A DNA stretch of 64,000 nt from Brucella rhizosphaerae (GTDB taxonomy: Bacteria > Pseudomonadota > Alphaproteobacteria > Rhizobiales > Rhizobiaceae): assembly GCF_002252475.1 (NCBI RefSeq), contig NZ_NNRK01000020.1:93222-157221 (forward strand), in the 5' to 3' direction. Shown here one piece after another: positions 60,812 to 64,000 of the stretch (positions are counted from its first letter, which is position 1; every line of letters starts with the position of its first letter). The notes under the pieces were generated by a model. That model saw nothing but the letters and a program-made list of their open reading frames with translations, ran no database searches and was not told the DNA's origin. The position numbers and the translations under genes are program-made.

Positions 60812-61752
60812 GATATCCCGCCACCGAAAAGCTTGAGATCATCCGGCTTGTGGAGCAGTCGCATTTGTCAGCCAGGCAAACTCTCGACAAGCTGGGCATT
60901 CCAAGGCCGACCTTCTATCGATGGTATAGTCGGTTCCTTGCCCACGGTGTCGAAGGACTGGAAGAGCGGACGTCCGCAGCTTCGCGGGTGTGGAATCGTA
61001 TCCCTGACGATATCCGGGATCGCATCATCGCACTGGCGCTCGATCATGCCGACCTGTCACCGCGTGAACTGGCGGTGAAGTTCACTGATACGGAAAGTTA
61101 TTTTGTATCAGAGGCTTCGGTCTATCGCTTACTCAAGGCTCACGACCTGATCACGTCGCCAGCCTATATTGTCATCAAGGCCAATGACGAGTTCAAGGAC
61201 AAGACCACGAGGCCGAACGAGATGTGGCAAACCGACTTCACCTACCTGAAGGTCATCGGCTGGGGATGGTTTTACCTATCGACCATCCTCGACGATTATT
61301 CCCGTTACATCATCGCCTGGAAGCTGTGCACCAGCATGAAGGTGGATGACGTCACCGATACACTCGATCTTGCATTGGCCGCCTCAGGCTGTGACAAGGT
61401 CAAGGTTGAGCACCGGCCGCGTCTGCTGTCGGACAACGGTTCGTGTTACGTCGCCTCCGATCTCGGCGAATGGCTGGAGAAATACAAGATCGACCAGGTT
61501 CACGGCGCTCCCGGCCACCCGCAGACGCAAGGGAAAATCGAACGCTGGCACCAGACGCTGAAGAACCGCATCCTGCTTGAAAACTACTTCTTCAAGGAGG
61601 ACCTCGAAGCCCAGATTGCAGCCTTCGTCGAGCATTACAATCATCGCCGTTACCATGAGAGCCTCGACAATCTCACTCCCGCCGACGTCTACTTCGGACG
61701 CGCACAGACCATCCTGCTCGAACGCGAAAGGATCAAACGAGACACCATCTGA
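60808..61752 (+). CDS. IS3-family transposase OrfB (DDE)
   Basis: A 314-residue integrase-core protein. The DDE triad is visible: Asp in MWQTDFTYLKVIG, Asp in RLLSDNGSCYVAS, Glu in TQGKIERWHQTLK, with PAYIVIKANDEFKD before the core. The frame is intact. It begins in the ATGA overlap with orfA. Confidence 0.92.
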   Translation: MRYPATEKLEIIRLVEQSHLSARQTLDKLGIPRPTFYRWYSRFLAHGVEGLEERTSAASRVWNRIPDDIRDRIIALALDHADLSPRELAVKFTDTESYFVSEASVYRLLKAHDLITSPAYIVIKANDEFKDKTTRPNEMWQTDFTYLKVIGWGWFYLSTILDDYSRYIIAWKLCTSMKVDDVTDTLDLALAASGCDKVKVEHRPRLLSDNGSCYVASDLGEWLEKYKIDQVHGAPGHPQTQGKIERWHQTLKNRILLENYFFKEDLEAQIAAFVEHYNHRRYHESLDNLTPADVYFGRAQTILLERERIKRDTI

Positions 61753-62032
61753 AAACGCCGCTTGAACCACCAGGCCAAAGCCGCTTAAATCAAACCCCAA
61801 ACCGAGCCGGAAACTCCAATCTTCAAAAACACAAATAGTCTCAAATCATTCGACGACGGACACCTTAAAGCTAAATATTAATCGAATGAATGCGCCCTTT
61901 TGCAACTAACTACATGCAAGAGGGCGCATAATACTATTTATTTAACACCTCGGGTCTGATAGCGCTCTCTTAAATTCCCAACAGCTTGTTGCATTGTTGA
62001 TCATGATGCAGTCCAAGTGCCTGGAGTAAGAG

Positions 62033-62734
62033 ATGGCTGCCGATACAATGCTGAAAAATATGGTGCGTGCCCTTCCTGTTTTTGCAGGTATGGAACCGCC
62101 AGCTTTCGATAAGCTGCTCGAGCAAGCCACACACAGATCAGTTCCGCAAGGCCGCACGGTTTTCCAGCAGGGCGAACAGGCCAAGCTGTTCTATATTCTG
62201 GTGCATGGTCGTCTGAAAGTAACCCAGGTCACTGCTGACGGACAGCAACTCATCGTTCGGGTGGTCAATCCCGGCGATCTGTTTGGCTTTGCGCTTGTGC
62301 TGGGACGCAAGGATTATCCCGGCACGCCTCTTGCACTGGTCGATAGCAGCGTTCTTGCATGGCCGATGGAGCTAATGACCGAATTTATGGCACGTCACCC
62401 GACGCTAGCCGTGAAGACCATGCAGATGATCGGTAGTCGTCTCGACGCTGCCCATTCGCGTATTCGCGAAATTTCGACACAGGAAGTCGAGCAGCGCGTT
62501 GCTCATGCGATCATCCGGCTTGCTGATGAAGCGGGTGTAAAAGAAGATAGCGGTATCCGCATCGATTTTCCCGTCTCGCGGCAGGACATTGCAGAATTGA
62601 CCGGAACTACTTTGCACACAGTTTCGCGCATCATCAGCCAATGGCAGGGCAAAGGCTGGGTCGAAGGTGGCCGAAAATCCCTGATCGTGCGTGATCTGAG
62701 GCGCCTCAAGCACATTGCTGAAAGCGATATGTGA
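62033..62734 (+). CDS. NnrR/DNR-type Crp-family regulator of nitrogen-oxide genes
   Basis: A 233-residue regulator. The beta roll includes HRSVPQGRTVFQQGEQAKLF and RVVNPGDLFGFALVLGRKDY; the winged helix includes VSRQDIAELTGTTLHTVSRI. The N-terminal FNR cysteine cluster is absent, as in the NnrR/DNR group that responds to nitric oxide. The pseudoazurin gene with a matching TTGAT-N4-ATCAA box follows, which supports the role. Confidence 0.85.
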   Translation: MAADTMLKNMVRALPVFAGMEPPAFDKLLEQATHRSVPQGRTVFQQGEQAKLFYILVHGRLKVTQVTADGQQLIVRVVNPGDLFGFALVLGRKDYPGTPLALVDSSVLAWPMELMTEFMARHPTLAVKTMQMIGSRLDAAHSRIREISTQEVEQRVAHAIIRLADEAGVKEDSGIRIDFPVSRQDIAELTGTTLHTVSRIISQWQGKGWVEGGRKSLIVRDLRRLKHIAESDM

Positions 62735-62761
62735 GTCTTATTCTCCACTATTTAAATCTAT

Positions 62762-62775
62762 TTGATCTCAATCAA
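62762..62775 (+). promoter_or_regulatory. FNR/NnrR-type box upstream of pseudoazurin
   Basis: TTGATCTCAATCAA is a perfect FNR-type inverted repeat, 93 bases before the pseudoazurin ATG. This is the known sequence bound by Fnr/NnrR-like regulators in denitrifying alphaproteobacteria. Confidence 0.85.
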
Positions 62776-62867
62776 AGATATGAGTCTCGAGCCGTTCTAA
62801 ATCTACATCAGCCTGGCGAATGGGCATCGTTGTGAAGTCGTCCAAGCCAGCTATGGAGATCAAACAG

Positions 62868-63308
62868 ATGCGTAAATTTGCAATTTCGTTCGCCGCGGCA
62901 ACTCTCAGCCTAATGATGGTGGCCCCCGTCATGGCTGAAAATATCGAAGTCCACATGCTTAATAAGGGCGCAGAAGGCGCAATGGTTTTCGAGCCTTCTT
63001 ATATCAAGGCAAATCCCGGCGACACGATAACATTCATCCCTACTGATAAGGGGCACAATGTTGAGTCGATCAAAGGAATGATCCCAGAAGGCGTTGATGC
63101 TTTCAAAAGCAAGGTCAACGAAAATTACGTACTGACCGTCACAGAACCCGGCGCTTATTTCGTCAAATGCACACCGCATTATGCAATGGGTATGGTTGCA
63201 CTGCTCGTTGTTGGCGACAATCCAGCAAATCTTGAAGGGATCGTTGCAGCCAAGAAGCCAAAGCCTGTGCAGGCAAGACTAGAGAAGGCAATTGCCAGCG
63301 CTCAGTAA
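62868..63308 (+). CDS. Pseudoazurin (type 1 blue copper protein)
   Basis: A 146-residue periplasmic electron carrier. Signal peptide [20 protein letters not shown] (cleavage after VMA), then the cupredoxin fold [20 protein letters not shown]. Copper ligands are visible: His in [10 protein letters not shown], and Cys, His and Met in [14 protein letters not shown]. It donates electrons to nitrite or nitrous oxide reductases in denitrification. No such reductase gene is in the window; the ATG at 62868 follows GGAGATCAAACAG. Confidence 0.95.
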   Translation: MRKFAISFAAATLSLMMVAPVMAENIEVHMLNKGAEGAMVFEPSYIKANPGDTITFIPTDKGHNVESIKGMIPEGVDAFKSKVNENYVLTVTEPGAYFVKCTPHYAMGMVALLVVGDNPANLEGIVAAKKPKPVQARLEKAIASAQ

Positions 63309-63580
63309 CAGACGGCTCTAAATTGCAGAAAACCGGTCAGGTGACGAGGATATTATGGCAATACAGGAAGGTCTGCTTGCTGCCCCCGCAGCTAAGCCCT
63401 CCGAACGGCGCGGCGCGATAGCGCGCGGTTTCAAAAAAACCGGACCGGCAATTTTTAGTGTCATTAAGCATGGAATAAGGACCCCATTTGAGGGGTTATC
63501 GGCATCCAAACGGGGGTCTGACTCAATCTTGATGATGTTTTAGATTCCACTGGGCTGGTTTTTCACGGAGAACCAGCGCC

Positions 63581-63979
63581 ATGCGAGCCCAGTTTCGGCT
63601 TTCCGATCTGATCCCAGCCGAGCTGACCGTCAAGTCAGTGCACCACACATCCGATGCGATCGTCATCGCCGCATACGGTCAGTCCCCAGGTTGCAAGTGT
63701 CCCGAATGCGGTACGACCTCCCATCGCGTTCATAGCCGCTATCCTCGGATGATCGCCGATCTGCCGTGTGCGGGCCGAAGGATCGAATTGCATCTGACGG
63801 TCCGACGCTTCGTCTGCAATGTCGTCCATTGTCGCCGAAAGATTTTCGCCGAACGTTTCGGTGATGGCGTGATCCGACCGATGGCCCGCCGCACGGCACG
63901 CCTAGAGACCTTAGTTTACCATCTAGGGTGTTGTCACGTTAACTGGGCTACAGTTGCCTGCCTGACGGTTTGGGCGTAA
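63581..63979 (+). pseudogene. ISL3-family transposase, 5' part, interrupted
   Basis: The frame starts MRAQFRLSDLIPAELTVKSV and shows the zinc-finger-like CKCPECGTTSHRVHSRYPRM and LPCAGRRIELHLTVRRFVCN of ISL3 transposases. After RLETLVYHLG (about 63925) the sequence no longer matches what the family has, and the frame stops at 63979. A junction with another element is likely. The rest lies beyond or is lost. Confidence 0.7.
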
Positions 63980-64000
63980 ATTTTGGCGATGCAGACATCA

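Larger units (their letters stand above)
60344..61862. mobile_element. IS3-type insertion sequence (ends tentative)
   Basis: Two overlapping genes (orfA/orfB) of IS3 type. Candidate ends TGTCTGTCCGAC (60344) and the complement of TGTCCGTCGTCG ending 61862 both begin TGTC and hold a shared GAGAC further in. The short target duplication is not matched (TAT left, CCT right), so the exact ends are uncertain. Confidence 0.6.

Noticed and set aside
1..64000. tRNA, rRNA and replication genes
   Set aside because: I looked for clover-leaf ends (CCA, TTCRA arms) and repABC-like genes and found none, so chromosome versus plasmid stays open.

Overview
The window looks like a piece of an alphaproteobacterial (Hyphomicrobiales, probably Brucella/Ochrobactrum-like or a close rhizobial relative) replicon, most likely accessory or plasmid-borne. 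The grounds are the gene families (pseudoazurin, NnrR-like regulator, HWE-type kinase, EcfG-like sigma factors, LigD in PE-LIG-POL order), the GC-rich codon use, and the number of insertion sequences and broken genes. No rRNA, tRNA, replication or partition genes were seen.

Region by region. (1) 1-5.3 kb: ordinary accessory genes, namely an alpha/beta hydrolase cut by the window edge, a small secreted protein, a three-gene unit with a WapI-like protein, a GNAT acetyltransferase, a GST/HxlR divergent pair and a VOC protein. (2) 5.9-9.5 kb: a tyrosine recombinase and an IS66-type element with a small convergent gene. (3) 12.3-53.1 kb: a stress island. It carries non-homologous end joining genes (LigD, two Ku proteins), topoisomerase IB, 3-methyladenine glycosylase, a large catalase, and oxidoreductases. 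It also carries many small stress proteins (DUF892/YciF, DUF1269-like, DUF3008, DUF3175, DUF3606, KGG-type, proline-rich and small membrane proteins) and its own regulators (two ECF sigma factors, two Crp-like proteins, a receiver-only protein, an HWE-type kinase). (4) 53.5-59.6 kb: an Lrp-type regulator followed by an amino-acid ABC importer and two DadA-like FAD oxidases, all on the minus strand. (5) 60.3-64 kb: an IS3-type element, an NnrR-like regulator, pseudoazurin behind a perfect FNR box, and a broken ISL3-type transposase.

The unifying signal is a promoter motif. GGAAC, exactly 17 bases, then GTT was read by eye at 23 places in 12.5-53.1 kb, on both strands, and nearly all lie just upstream of a gene start. 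This is the form of the alphaproteobacterial general-stress sigma (EcfG) promoter, so the island reads as a large, locally clustered general-stress regulon. A second motif, an imperfect dyad of the form TGTACGATATCGTACA, lies upstream of one ECF sigma gene and both Crp-like genes and may be a shared operator.

The island has many internal paralogue pairs and several decaying copies, including an autotransporter with a stop and a frameshift, an ABC binding protein cut by an IS6 element, and a DUF3008 gene with an ATC in place of its start. A 98-bp end of the same IS6 element also sits at 13.4 kb in the same orientation, so 13.4-49.0 kb may have moved by IS6-type transposition. Coordinates, motifs and family names were read by eye; no database search was run.
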